This document shows, piece after piece, positions 20,401-29,100 of a stretch of DNA of 64,000 nucleotides. Each line of letters begins with the position of its first letter. The stretch's first letter is position 1. Under the pieces are notes generated by a model, which did not search any database, was not told where the DNA came from, and saw only the letters and a program-made list of their open reading frames with translations. This stretch comes from Flavobacteriales bacterium (GTDB lineage: Bacteria; Bacteroidota; Bacteroidia; Flavobacteriales_F; PHOS-HE28). Location of the stretch: positions 5,290 through 69,289 of the forward strand of contig JADJXF010000024.1 in the NCBI GenBank assembly GCA_016715995.1, given 5' to 3'. The translations under genes and the position numbers were made by a program.

Positions 20401-20912
20401 CACCGAACCACGTCCAGTCCGGCTTCCCGACCGATTGTGCGCAATGTCATAGTTCCGCGGCATGGACCCCGGCTACCTTCGACCATGACAATACGGGCTT
20501 CCCCCTGACCGGACAGCATGTGAATGCGAGTTGTGGCCAATGTCACGCGAACGGATACGCAGGTACACCTACAAACTGCGACGCTTGTCACATGTCGGAC
20601 TACAACAGCGCCCCCAACCACGCCGGGGAGGTCTATCCAACGGATTGTACGCTATGTCACAGCACCTCGGCATGGGATCCGTCCTCATTCAACCATGACT
20701 CCCAGTATTTCCCGATCTATAGCGGGAACCATAATGGTGAATGGAATACTTGTTCGGAATGCCATACCACTCCCGGTGACTTCAGCACATTCAGTTGCAT
20801 CGATTGCCACGAGCACGACAGCCAGAACTCGGTGAACAACGACCACAATGGGGTATCCGGGTATTCCTACAACAGCACCGCGTGCTTTAACTGTCACCCT
20901 AATGGGAACTGA
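17433..20912 (+). CDS. Giant 46-haem c-type cytochrome with tandem repeats
   Basis: 1159 residues from ATG 17433 (signal MRRLPQIAVLLLLTAVRLSA), overlapping the end of the previous gene by 22 bp. I count 46 CxxCH motifs. The middle of the protein is built from alternating 73- and 72-residue units, three haems each, giving a 145-residue (435-bp) six-haem period. Each unit has CxxCH...W.....FDH....FPL.G.H....C..CHA.GY..TP..C.ACH..DYN.T..PNH...F.TDC. The FDH and PNH His are candidate distal ligands. It ends ACFNCHPNGN with no T9SS domain and no lipobox. This haem number is far above the common deca-haem conduits. Likely a long electron wire in the periplasm or across/outside the outer membrane (inference). 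Confidence 0.93.
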   Translation: MRRLPQIAVLLLLTAVRLSAQSPHGENLTIDCSKCHSPAGWTNANLIWVESNAGALDHKGRARGKQPLLDANAASIVFSHDSTDFPLEGTHAIVDCKSCHASLVFDTAPMECAACHTDVHGMSVGNDCARCHTSLDWIVHTIPELHEQNGFALVGAHGNLSCTDCHTAGNPLQFDRVGNDCFSCHQNDYAAAKAPDHAANGFSTDCIDCHDPMGSGWHTTNVVHDFFPLTLGHAIQDCSQCHVTGNFSDASPECSTCHQQDFNSTTNPNHQAAGFTADCATCHTTNPGWSPATYDHAVWPLVGSHIPVSCDQCHNGNYANTPNTCEACHLTDYNATTDPNHISAGIPTDCAQCHNEGSWGDAAFDHDLTSFPLTGMHVNVNCLECHAAGYTGTPTNCDACHMTDYNGTVEPNHTQAQFSTDCTQCHTADGWTPSSFDHTSATGWALNGSHANVNCNQCHAAGYANTPNTCEACHLTDYNATTDPNHVTAGFPTDCAQCHNEGSWDDAAFDHDLTSFPLTGMHTNVACIECHAAGYANTPTNCDACHLTDYNGTVEPNHTQAQFSTDCTQCHTADGWTPSSFDHTSATGFALNGSHANVNCNQCHSAGYANTPNTCEACHLTDYNATADPNHVTAGFPTDCALCHDEGSWGNATFDHNTTAFPLTGQHTTVDCMQCHANGFAGTPTNCNACHMPDYNGTVEPNHTQAQFSTDCTQCHTADGWTPSSFDHTSATGWALNGSHANVNCNQCHAAGYANTPNTCEACHLTDYNATTDPNHATAGFPTDCALCHDEGSWGTATFDHNTTSFPLTGMHTNVACIECHAAGYTNTPTNCDACHLTDYNGTVEPNHTQAQFSTDCTQCHTADGWTPSSFDHTSATGWALNGSHANVNCNQCHAAGYANTPNTCEACHLTDYNTTTDPNHVTAGFPTDCALCHDEGSWGNATFDHNTTAFPLTGQHTTVDCMQCHANGFAGTPTNCDACHMPDYNATTAPNHVQSGFPTDCAQCHSSAAWTPATFDHDNTGFPLTGQHVNASCGQCHANGYAGTPTNCDACHMSDYNSAPNHAGEVYPTDCTLCHSTSAWDPSSFNHDSQYFPIYSGNHNGEWNTCSECHTTPGDFSTFSCIDCHEHDSQNSVNNDHNGVSGYSYNSTACFNCHPNGN
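18700..20440 (+). repeat. 435-bp tandem coding repeat, four units
   Basis: The anchor gctggacgcc recurs at 18721, 19156, 19591 and 20026, exactly 435 bp apart, with long identical stretches around it. Units 2 and 4, and units 3 and 5 (partial), resemble each other more than their neighbours (for example GMHTNVACIECH against GQHTTVDCMQCH). This points to a later duplication of an 870-bp (290-residue, 12-haem) block. There are no indels, so the frame is kept. Confidence 0.9.
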
Positions 20913-21047
20913 GGATTCGCCCCAGTTCGGTCCGGCTGTTTACCCAATTCGGGGCTCATTCTTCCCATCTCGTCCGATATCTCCCAAAATCCCAGCTGAA
21001 TCCCCGGTCCTTCGTATACATGCTCGGCTAGATTGACCAGACACTCA

Positions 21048-22764
21048 ATGAGTTCTAAGCCATTGCACACGGTCCTTCTTGGCTTGCTCGGATCATGTAC
21101 CCGAGCGGGGCAACTGTGTGCATTCATCGCTGGCCTGTCATTCTCCACTTGGGCGGTAGGTCAGTCGCCGCATGGTGCTTCCTTCAAGATCGACTGCGCG
21201 GCCTGCCACGTTCCGGATAGCTGGGTGACAATGCGCGATCCCCTGGTCTTCGACCATGATACCACGGCGCTCCCGTTGGTGGGTATGCATGCGCAGGTGG
21301 ATTGCCGGTCCTGTCATGGTTCCCTGGTGTTCGATACACCGATGCCAACGGATTGCATCTCCTGCCACACCGATGTTCATGCGATGACCGTCGGTGATGA
21401 CTGCGCCCGGTGCCACACACCTCGGACCTGGCTGGTGGATGATATCCCGGAGCTGCATGAGCAGAACGGATTCGCGCTCATCGGCGCGCACAGCAACCTC
21501 AGCTGCGTGGACTGCCACGTCGCTGACAATACGCTGGCGTTCGCCCGCGTGGGCAACGATTGCATCAACTGCCACAACGACGAGTTCAACGCCACCAGGT
21601 TCCCGAACCACGCGAGTTCCGGCTTCTCCACGGATTGCATCGAATGCCACGCATCCGATGGGTACGGGTTGGGGTACCCAGTTCACCGACCACGATTTCT
21701 TCCCTCTGACCGGTGGCCACGCCATCCAGGACTGCGCTCGCTGCCACACCACAGGCAATTTCGCGGACGCCTCACCGGAATGCGCCAGTTGTCACCTGAC
21801 GGAATACAACGGGACTACGGACCCGAACCATCAATCCGCTGGGTTCTCCACGGACTGCGCGAGCTGCCACACCACCGGTCCGGGTTGGACGGCCTCCTTC
21901 GACCATAACATCACGGACTTCCCGTTGCATGGCGCCCACGTGACCACGGCATGCATCGAATGTCATGCGAACGGCTACACCGGTACTCCGACCGCGTGCA
22001 GTGCCTGCCACATGACCGAATACAATGGCACCACGGAACCCAACCATGCTACCTCAGGATTCAGCACGGATTGCGCCATGTGCCATGACGAGACCGCCTG
22101 GGGTAATGCGACCTTCAATCACGACAACACAGGCTTCCCGCTGCATGGCACGCACGTGACCACCGCGTGCATCGAATGCCACGCCAACGGTTATGCCGGA
22201 ACACCCACCGCTTGCAGCGCATGCCACATGGCCGACTACAATGGAACTACCGATCCCAACCATGCTGCTTCCGGCTTCAGCACGGATTGCGCTGCGTGCC
22301 ACGATGAGACCGCATGGGGCAACGCCACCTTCAATCACAACAACACGGATTTCCCGCTGCAAGGTGCACACACAACCACCGCGTGCATCCAGTGCCATGC
22401 GAACGGCTATGCCGGAACGCCCACGGCTTGCAGCGCGTGCCACATGCCTGACTACAACGCCACAACGGATCCCAACCATACGGCTGCACAGTTCCCGACG
22501 AACTGCGCCGAATGCCACAACGAGAATGCCTGGGAGCCATCCACGTTCAACCACGACTCTCAGTACTTCCCCATCTACAGCGGGAACCACAATGGGGAAT
22601 GGAACACCTGTGCGGAATGCCATACCAATCCGAATGACTACAGCGTGTTCAGTTGCATCATCTGTCACGATAACCAGGCAGATCTGGCAGATGAGCATAG
22701 TGATGAGAGCGGGTATTCGTATAACAGCAACGCCTGCTTCAACTGCCACCCGAATGGCAACTGA
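21048..22764 (+). CDS. 22-haem c-type cytochrome, frameshifted once
   Basis: Start ATG 21048 (MSSKPLHTVLLGLLG...). Mature start QSPHGASFKIDCAACH is nearly the same as in the 46-haem protein (QSPHGENLTIDCSKCH), so the two are paralogues. Seven CxxCH lie in the first frame. At about 21651-21660 an extra base (gcatccgatg where the paralogue has gatccgatg) moves the frame; the second frame then gives MGTGWGTQFTDHDFFPL and 15 more CxxCH to TGA 22764. Rejoined: about 571 residues, 22 haems, with the same C-terminal end (ACFNCHPNGN) as the giant protein. Three to four 72-residue units repeat at 216 bp. If the shift is real the product would be a 7-haem fragment. The gap to the previous gene is 135 bp, the largest in the operon. 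Confidence 0.85.
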
Positions 22765-22768
22765 CCAG

Positions 22769-24370
22769 ATGCTGAAGAATTGGTTCGGCATACTGCCCCT
22801 TATACTCATGTCCACTGTGACGGCCGCCCAGAACGTGGTTCCCGGTGAAGTGACCTTCATCACCGCACAACACATCTATGTCAGGTTCGAACGAACGGAG
22901 GGTATCGCGGTGAAGGACACATTAGAGCTGGTGAAGGGCGGGGTCGCAACCGCCTGTCTGGTCGTCAGCAGCATGTCATCCACTTCGTGCGTTTGCACGC
23001 CGGTGAGTGGTTGCAGATTCGAGAAAGGAGACCGCGTTCAGACGAGGAGCCTCCACGTGGTCGAGACCCAGGCGATCGGAACTGGTCGAAGGAAACCGGT
23101 ACTAACCAAGCCTTTAGACGTGGACACGCTCGGCAGCAAGGGCGAGCGGATCCGAGGTCGGCTCTCTGCCGCAACGTACAGCACCATGCCTTCAACACGA
23201 GAGAACGATCATCGCGTGATGTACCGGTTCTCCATGAACGCCCACAACATCTCGAACTCGAAGTTCTCCGCAGAGACCTATTTGAACTACCGGAAGTTAT
23301 ACCCCGCGAACCTAGAGAGCCATCCCCAGCGCACGGAGTTGTTCAATGTGTACAGCCTAGCGGTGAACTTTGCTCCGGATTCGAATACGACCATCGCGCT
23401 GGGCAGGAGGATCAACAACAGTGCTTCTTCCTTGGGTGCCATCGATGGGTTGCAGATGGAGCGAAGCTTCGGGACCGTATTCGCTGGAGCCATCGCTGGT
23501 TTCCGGCCGGACATCTACACCTATGGCCTCAATTTCAACCTACTGGAATACGGTGGATACATCGGCGCGCAAGTGAGCTCTTCAACCATCAGCTCGCGTT
23601 CCACTGTGGGCCTTCTGCAGCAGACGAACAGCGGCATGGTGGACCGGCGCTATGCCTACCTCCAACACACCAGTACGTTCCACGGCAATCTGAATTTCTT
23701 CTCTTCTGGCGAGCTCGACCTTTATAGCACCACAGGCAGCAGTATGCGGCTGACCAACTTGTTCATCTCCTCTCGCTATCGGCTCAGCAGGAATGTCGAT
23801 GTCTTCGCCTCCTATGACAGCCGACGGCGCGTGGTGTACTTCGAGACCTTCCGCAATGATGTGGAAGTGCTTCTTGATGACGATGATGCGCGACAAGGCG
23901 CGAGGCTCCGGCTCAATGTCAGGCCCACCAGGAAGCTCGGGCTCGGAGTCGCATACAGCAAACGGTTCCAAGCCGATGGGGCCAACGCCTCGGACAACAT
24001 CGGAGGCAACGTGAATTTCAACCTTGACCCGAAAGGTGTTGGGAGGTGGTCCGTGCAAGCGAATCGCAATACGTCCAGTTATGTGCGTAGCGATGTGCTT
24101 TCGTTCAGGCATTCCCGCACGTTGGTCCCCAAGTACGTGACCTTGAGCCTGTACTACCGGATGGTGGAGTATGTGTACGCGAATCGCCAGGAGGGATCCC
24201 CCCTTTCCGCGCGGACTTCGCAACGCTACTATGGCGCGGATCTCTCAGTGAACCTTGCCCGCGGTTTTGCATTCATGGTGCTGGGTGAATTGGCGACGAT
24301 CCTCGAGGAGCGCAACTACCGGCTCAACATGAGCCTGGTGAAACGATTCGATAGCAAGAAACAACGATGA
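22769..24370 (+). CDS. Outer-membrane beta-barrel-like protein of the cytochrome operon
   Basis: 533 residues from ATG 22769, 4 bp after the 22-haem gene. Signal peptide MLKNWFGILPLILMSTVTAAQ. Residues ~25-100 look like a small SH3-like domain (VTFITAQHIYVRFERTEGIAV) with CVCTPVSGC. From ~140 on, alternating strands end in aromatic residues (VMYRFSMNAHN, FSAETYLNYRKLY, VTLSLYYRMVEYVYA, NYRLNMSLVKRF), typical of a porin-like barrel, and the last residues end close to an aromatic (RFDSKKQR). No Pfam family is recognised with confidence. In the context of 88 CxxCH haems it is the natural candidate for the barrel sheath of a porin-cytochrome conduit. It overlaps the next gene by 4 bp (ATGA). Confidence 0.75.
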   Translation: MLKNWFGILPLILMSTVTAAQNVVPGEVTFITAQHIYVRFERTEGIAVKDTLELVKGGVATACLVVSSMSSTSCVCTPVSGCRFEKGDRVQTRSLHVVETQAIGTGRRKPVLTKPLDVDTLGSKGERIRGRLSAATYSTMPSTRENDHRVMYRFSMNAHNISNSKFSAETYLNYRKLYPANLESHPQRTELFNVYSLAVNFAPDSNTTIALGRRINNSASSLGAIDGLQMERSFGTVFAGAIAGFRPDIYTYGLNFNLLEYGGYIGAQVSSSTISSRSTVGLLQQTNSGMVDRRYAYLQHTSTFHGNLNFFSSGELDLYSTTGSSMRLTNLFISSRYRLSRNVDVFASYDSRRRVVYFETFRNDVEVLLDDDDARQGARLRLNVRPTRKLGLGVAYSKRFQADGANASDNIGGNVNFNLDPKGVGRWSVQANRNTSSYVRSDVLSFRHSRTLVPKYVTLSLYYRMVEYVYANRQEGSPLSARTSQRYYGADLSVNLARGFAFMVLGELATILEERNYRLNMSLVKRFDSKKQR

Positions 24371-25152
24371 AGGACCTACGAATCAACTTCGCCATGGTGG
24401 TCGTCGCGTTCCTTTTGCATGCATGCAGCGGAGGCCCCAAGACCATCCCCGAGGAGCAGGGTGATGCTGATGAGGGAACAAGCACGGGAGTCTTCTCCAA
24501 CAGTGGAGGACAGGCGCCGGCTGGTGCTCTTGACCCCGCCGCAGGGAAGGACCTGCACACCGTGGTGGCCTTGGAGACCTTGCCGACGACCAAATACGTT
24601 TACGTGCGCGTGAAGGAGGGAGAGGAGGAGTTCTGGATAGCGACACTGTTGCAGGAGGTCGCCATTGGTCGCAGCTACTTCTATCGCGGCGGCTTGTTGA
24701 AGACCGGCTTCGAAAGCAAGGAGTACAACCGCACCTTCGACAAGTTGTACCTGATCTCCCAACTAGTGCCGTCGGATCATGGCAGCAGCATGAGTGGCTC
24801 GACCGCCGCGCCGGGCGCAAGCCCAATGCCCTCGGCAGCAGCGCCGTTGCCCCAAGTGGACGTGCCCGGTTCCACCAGGATCGCGGACCTGATCGCGGAC
24901 CCCAAGAAGTTCGGTGGGAAGACCATTCAGGTGAGCGGGACCTGCACGAAGGTGAATCCCAATATCATGGGCCGTAATTGGATCCACGTGAAGGATGGGA
25001 GCAAGGGCGATCCCGAGCTCGTGATCACTACCGACATCCCCATCACAGAAGGTCAAGCGGTGACCATGATTGGAACGGTTGCATTGAACAAGGACTTCGG
25101 CGCTGGATACAAGTACGATATCCTGCTTGAAGATGGTCGCCTTGTGAAGTGA
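24367..25152 (+). CDS. NrfJ-like lipoprotein with OB-fold
   Basis: 261 residues. Lipobox FLLHAC-SGG gives a lipid-anchored protein. Residues ~55-120 (VVALETLPTTKYVYVRVKEGEEEFWIATLLQEVAIGRSYFY) resemble the NrfJ-type domain found in small proteins near multihaem reductases. Residues ~165-260 (TRIADLIADPKKFGGKTIQVSGTCTKVNPNIMG..WIHVKDGS) form an OB-fold of the nucleic-acid-binding-like / tRNA_anti-like kind, often found as a second domain. The reaction is unknown; a role in metal or haem delivery to the cytochromes is possible. Last gene of the operon, convergent with chaN. Confidence 0.75.
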   Translation: MKDLRINFAMVVVAFLLHACSGGPKTIPEEQGDADEGTSTGVFSNSGGQAPAGALDPAAGKDLHTVVALETLPTTKYVYVRVKEGEEEFWIATLLQEVAIGRSYFYRGGLLKTGFESKEYNRTFDKLYLISQLVPSDHGSSMSGSTAAPGASPMPSAAAPLPQVDVPGSTRIADLIADPKKFGGKTIQVSGTCTKVNPNIMGRNWIHVKDGSKGDPELVITTDIPITEGQAVTMIGTVALNKDFGAGYKYDILLEDGRLVK

Positions 25153-25230
25153 CCGGATCCGCATAGCGTGGTCGGTGACCGGCCAGGAACGTGCACAACC
25201 TCACGCAACTAGAGCTGGGGGCCGAGGAAC

Positions 25231-26085
25231 TCAATGGGTTCCGGGGATCGCCGCATCAACGCAGATGATGATGTCGGCTTGGCCGAGGTGCTCGCGATCG
25301 AGCCGGCCTACTTGATCCTGGCTCACCGTGGCGATGGTGACCCTTGCCAACTCCGGTCGGGTCCGCTCCAGATACCACCCGATGCCTTCGTTGAAATCGG
25401 AATGGAAGCTCCCGTTGAAGTGGAGGAAGCGCGAACCCTTTGTCGCGTGCTTGGCGATGAAATGAGCCATGGTGGCATCCTTCAGCGCTTGTGCCATGGC
25501 CATTTCCGGACTGGCGTGATCGCCCATCAGCGTCAACATCTTCACGTAGCCTGGCAGTGCCGGGTCAAAAGCGATCGGCAACGGGGCTATCCAAGCGCGT
25601 TCGTTGGCAGGCACGGTATCAAGGGCTGAAAATCCACCCTTGCTCACGGCGCGTGCATACCGTCGGGGTATGTTGCACGCTATGAAGGGCAACTTCTTCT
25701 CCTTGGCAAGGTCCACTAGGGGCGCGTAGTCAGTGGAATGGTTCTTCCAAAGGCGCGCAAGGGTGTCCAGCCCCGCCTGGTCGATCTCTCCGTGCAAGTA
25801 GCGATCCAAGGCAGTCTGGTCGTCCGCTTCGATCATTTCGGCGCCCATGATCAAAGGTCCCTGTGCCGCCAGGTCCTGCGCAACCAACAGTTGCAGCCAG
25901 TGCGCGATGGGATCGTCATGCTCCTCGCCGAAAAGGATGATGTCGCCATCGCGAACGATGCGCAACATCTCGTTGTGCGAGATCTTCTTCCCCTTCGCGT
26001 TGAAGAGCGTGTATGCTGGCCGTACCTGGGCAAGAGAGGACAAAGCCAGTACGATGCTGAGAGCGAAGGTGACGTATCGGGGCAT
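25231..26085 (-). CDS. ChaN-family haem-binding protein
   Basis: 284 residues with signal peptide (MPRYVTFALSIVLALSSLAQ). The ChaN/DUF399 fold is shown by DGDIILFGEEHDDPIAHW, the segment MGAEMIEADDQTALDRYL, CNIPRRYARAVSKGGF and FNGSFHSDFNEGIGWYL. Family members bind haem in stacked dimers and are linked to haem or iron uptake. It lacks an obvious lipobox Cys. It follows ccsBA by 35 bp in the same direction and converges with the multihaem operon, which would demand much haem. Confidence 0.85.
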   Translation of the reverse strand: MPRYVTFALSIVLALSSLAQVRPAYTLFNAKGKKISHNEMLRIVRDGDIILFGEEHDDPIAHWLQLLVAQDLAAQGPLIMGAEMIEADDQTALDRYLHGEIDQAGLDTLARLWKNHSTDYAPLVDLAKEKKLPFIACNIPRRYARAVSKGGFSALDTVPANERAWIAPLPIAFDPALPGYVKMLTLMGDHASPEMAMAQALKDATMAHFIAKHATKGSRFLHFNGSFHSDFNEGIGWYLERTRPELARVTIATVSQDQVGRLDREHLGQADIIICVDAAIPGTH

Positions 26086-26120
26086 GATGTGAGGTAGCTT
26101 GTCGATTGGAGGTCACGATA

Positions 26121-29100
26121 CTACTTGAACAGCGCGAATCTCCGTTTCCGGATGAAGGCCAGAATGCTGATGCCCACAAGGGTCGCGACCCCGATGTAGA
26201 CCCATTGTGGCACAGGAACCGGATCACCCGCGGCGTATGAATGCAGTCCGCTGAGGTAGTAGTTCACGCCGTAGTAGGTCATGATCACTGTTGCAAGGCC
26301 GAAAAGGGAACTGACGTTGTACGCGAACAGACCCTGCATCTTCGGGATGATGCGCATATGCAGGATGAAGGCATACACCAGGATCGTCACCAAAGCCCAG
26401 GTCTCCTTCGCATCCCAGCCCCAGTAGCGCCCCCACGATTCATTGGCCCACACCCCGCCCAGGTAGGTGCCGATGCTGATCATGAAGAGCCCCCCGATCA
26501 AGGTCATCTCGCTGAGGTACGACATCTCCTTCACGATGCGGTGGATGCGTCGCTCGTTCTCCTTGGTGAGGATGGTCATCAGGATCAGGTTCATCAACCC
26601 GATCACCGCACCGAGCATCAGGAAACCATAGCTGCCCGCTTCCAGGGAAACGTGTATGGTGAGCCAGTAGGAACGCAGCACCGGTACCAACGGTGTGATC
26701 TCCGGATCGAGGTAGCTGAGCATGGCCACGAGCAGTACGGCGGCGGAGAGGATCATGGTGGCGGCCGAGCCGCCGAGGGACCTCCGGCTGAACAAGAGCC
26801 CTGCCAATACGGTGGTCCACGCGATGTAGATCATGGATTCGTACCCGTTGCTCCATGGCGCGCGGCCAGAGACGAACCAGCGCAGGCCCAGCCCCAGGGT
26901 ATGCAGCACGAAACCGCTGAGCAGGAGAATCAGCATGACCTTCTGGATCTTGCGCAGGTCGATCGCCGGCTTGAACACGGAGAAGAACAGGAAGAAGAGG
27001 AAGGTGAAGCCGAGCAACGTATAGAACAGCGCCAGGCGGTTGAAGACGTTCAACTCGTTGAGGAATATCTCGGCCTTCACCTTCGCCTCAGAAGGCATCA
27101 CTGCCGCCCCGGCATCCTTCTGATAAGCGCTCAGTTCCTTCAGCAGCTTGTTCGGCAGGCTGTAGTTGTTGGTCGTCATGGCCTCCCGCAAGGCCGGCAC
27201 GTACGCAGCGAAGAAACGCTCGGCCACGGGGTCGCTGGCATGCACATGCCCACCTTCCTCCGCGTTCACAGCCGCCCAGGTATTGTTGGCGTCGCCTGGG
27301 ACGGGGATGATCCGCAACAGGCCACCGCCGAGCATCATGTGGATGATGTTCACCCGTTCATCCACCTTCAACAGGTCCTTCTCGAAGACACCGCGATCGA
27401 TCGGCTTCAACGCATTGACCCGACGCATCTCATCACGCAGGATATATGCTCCGTTCTCGTCGAAGAAGTCCGCATAGGCGGCCAACGGACCTGCAACACC
27501 GAGGAGGCGGTGGGTCTCCGGGTGCTCGCCCAGCTTCACCATCGGCACGTCAACCCATTCGGAGCTGTTCACGAAGATGCCGAGCATGACCTGGTCGGCG
27601 TTGAGGCCGTTGATGCTCTCCTTGCGGTACACCTTGCGCATCACCTCCCGCGAAAGCGTGTGCATGGGTTTCATGCGGCCATTGTGGTCCTGCACGACCA
27701 ACCTGCTGAACAGTTCTGCATGCCCCGGGTCCACCACATGCGTGCTGTTCGCGAGATCGATGACCTTCTGAGCGACCAGGGTCGCCGGTGCGCAGATGAG
27801 CGACACAAGGACCAATGCAACCGCATTCGTGCGCCTCAAGTCCCTGATGCTCTCGGCGAGCCTCTGGAACCGGCTCTTCTTGCTGAAAAGCGATAGGACC
27901 ATGCCGAGCGTAAGCAGGATGTAACCTACATACGTGACCCAGGTGCCCCAGAAGTCATGGTTCACGCTCAGGTAGGTCCCAAGCTCGTCCCGGTCGTAGG
28001 ACGATTGGAAGAAGCGGTATCCATCGTGATCGAGCACATTGTTCATGAAGATGCGGTGATTCTCCGCGATGCTCCCACGCTCATCGATGAGTTGAACTTC
28101 ACTCGCATACGATGTGGGACTGTCCGTGCCGGGGTAGCGATCCATGATGAAGTCGTGCAGCTTTAGGGAGAACGGTAGGGCTATCTCCTTGGCGCCGTAG
28201 GAAACGGCCACATCCAATTTGTCACCATGCCTGATGGCAGGCCTTCCTTGTGATCCCTTCTGGCCAAAGACCAAGAGCTCCTGCGTTTCACCGTTCACGG
28301 TCACGTCCATGCGGAGCGCGGTCATGCTTTCGTTCTTCACCTTGGGGCCCTCCGATGCCAGATGCACGACGCCCTGAGTATTGAAGTCGCCGAAGACGAA
28401 GCCGTTCATTCCATCATTGTACATGGCACGCAGCATCAAGGCGTGGTAGGCTTCCTGAGGTTGCAGCGTGTCGGTGGTCTGCGTCGCCATCACCGTCTGC
28501 ACCAGCGGCCGGTCGTACTTGATGAGGAGCGAACCCTCGCGATAGGCGATGTTCACCGCGCCCTCCCTTGCCGGCTCCTGGAAATTGAAGAGCACGTTGC
28601 GGATCCGACGCACATCACCGGCGCTCACGAAATACTCCTCGCGGCCACTCATTCCCGCGAAGACCACCTTGATCGTGGGCTTGCCCATAGGGCTCTCCTC
28701 CATCACCTCCTTGGGGTTGGGGATGAACTCCTTCATCGACACCTCGATCAGGTCGCTCCCAATCAGGTAGGAACCCTTCCAATCGTTGTCGCCGAGCGTG
28801 GAGAAAAGCACGGGTTCATCGAATCGGTAGCTACGCTCTCCCTTGCGCACCTCGAACTGCAGGAATGTCTCCGCGGATAGGATGACATTGGAGGAGCCGC
28901 CCTCACGGATGTGCATGATGCCCTCAAAGCCGAAGTACCGTGTGATCGCCGCGCCGATGAGTATGAGGATCATGGACAGATGGAACAGGAGCAGCCCCCA
29001 CCTCCTTTGCCGCACCATCTTGAAGCGTACGACGTTCACGGCAATGGTGATGCAGAACAATGCCAACAGCACGGAGAACCAGGTGGACTTGTAGATGACG

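Noticed and set aside
18355..20530. Regular repeats that could be mistaken for a CRISPR array
   Set aside because: The period is 435 bp (or 216-219 bp) in frame, with CxxCH codons; there are no short identical repeats with unique spacers and no cas genes.
18117..20621. Repeated antisense frames (354 and 276 codons) with regular VGLDRAVVVGQVARIAV-like units
   Set aside because: They mirror the haem repeats on the plus strand; periodicity comes from the cytochrome, not from a separate protein.
26241..27896. 551-codon frame opposite ccsBA
   Set aside because: His/Gln/Glu-rich antisense shadow of ccsBA; no start context or domain.
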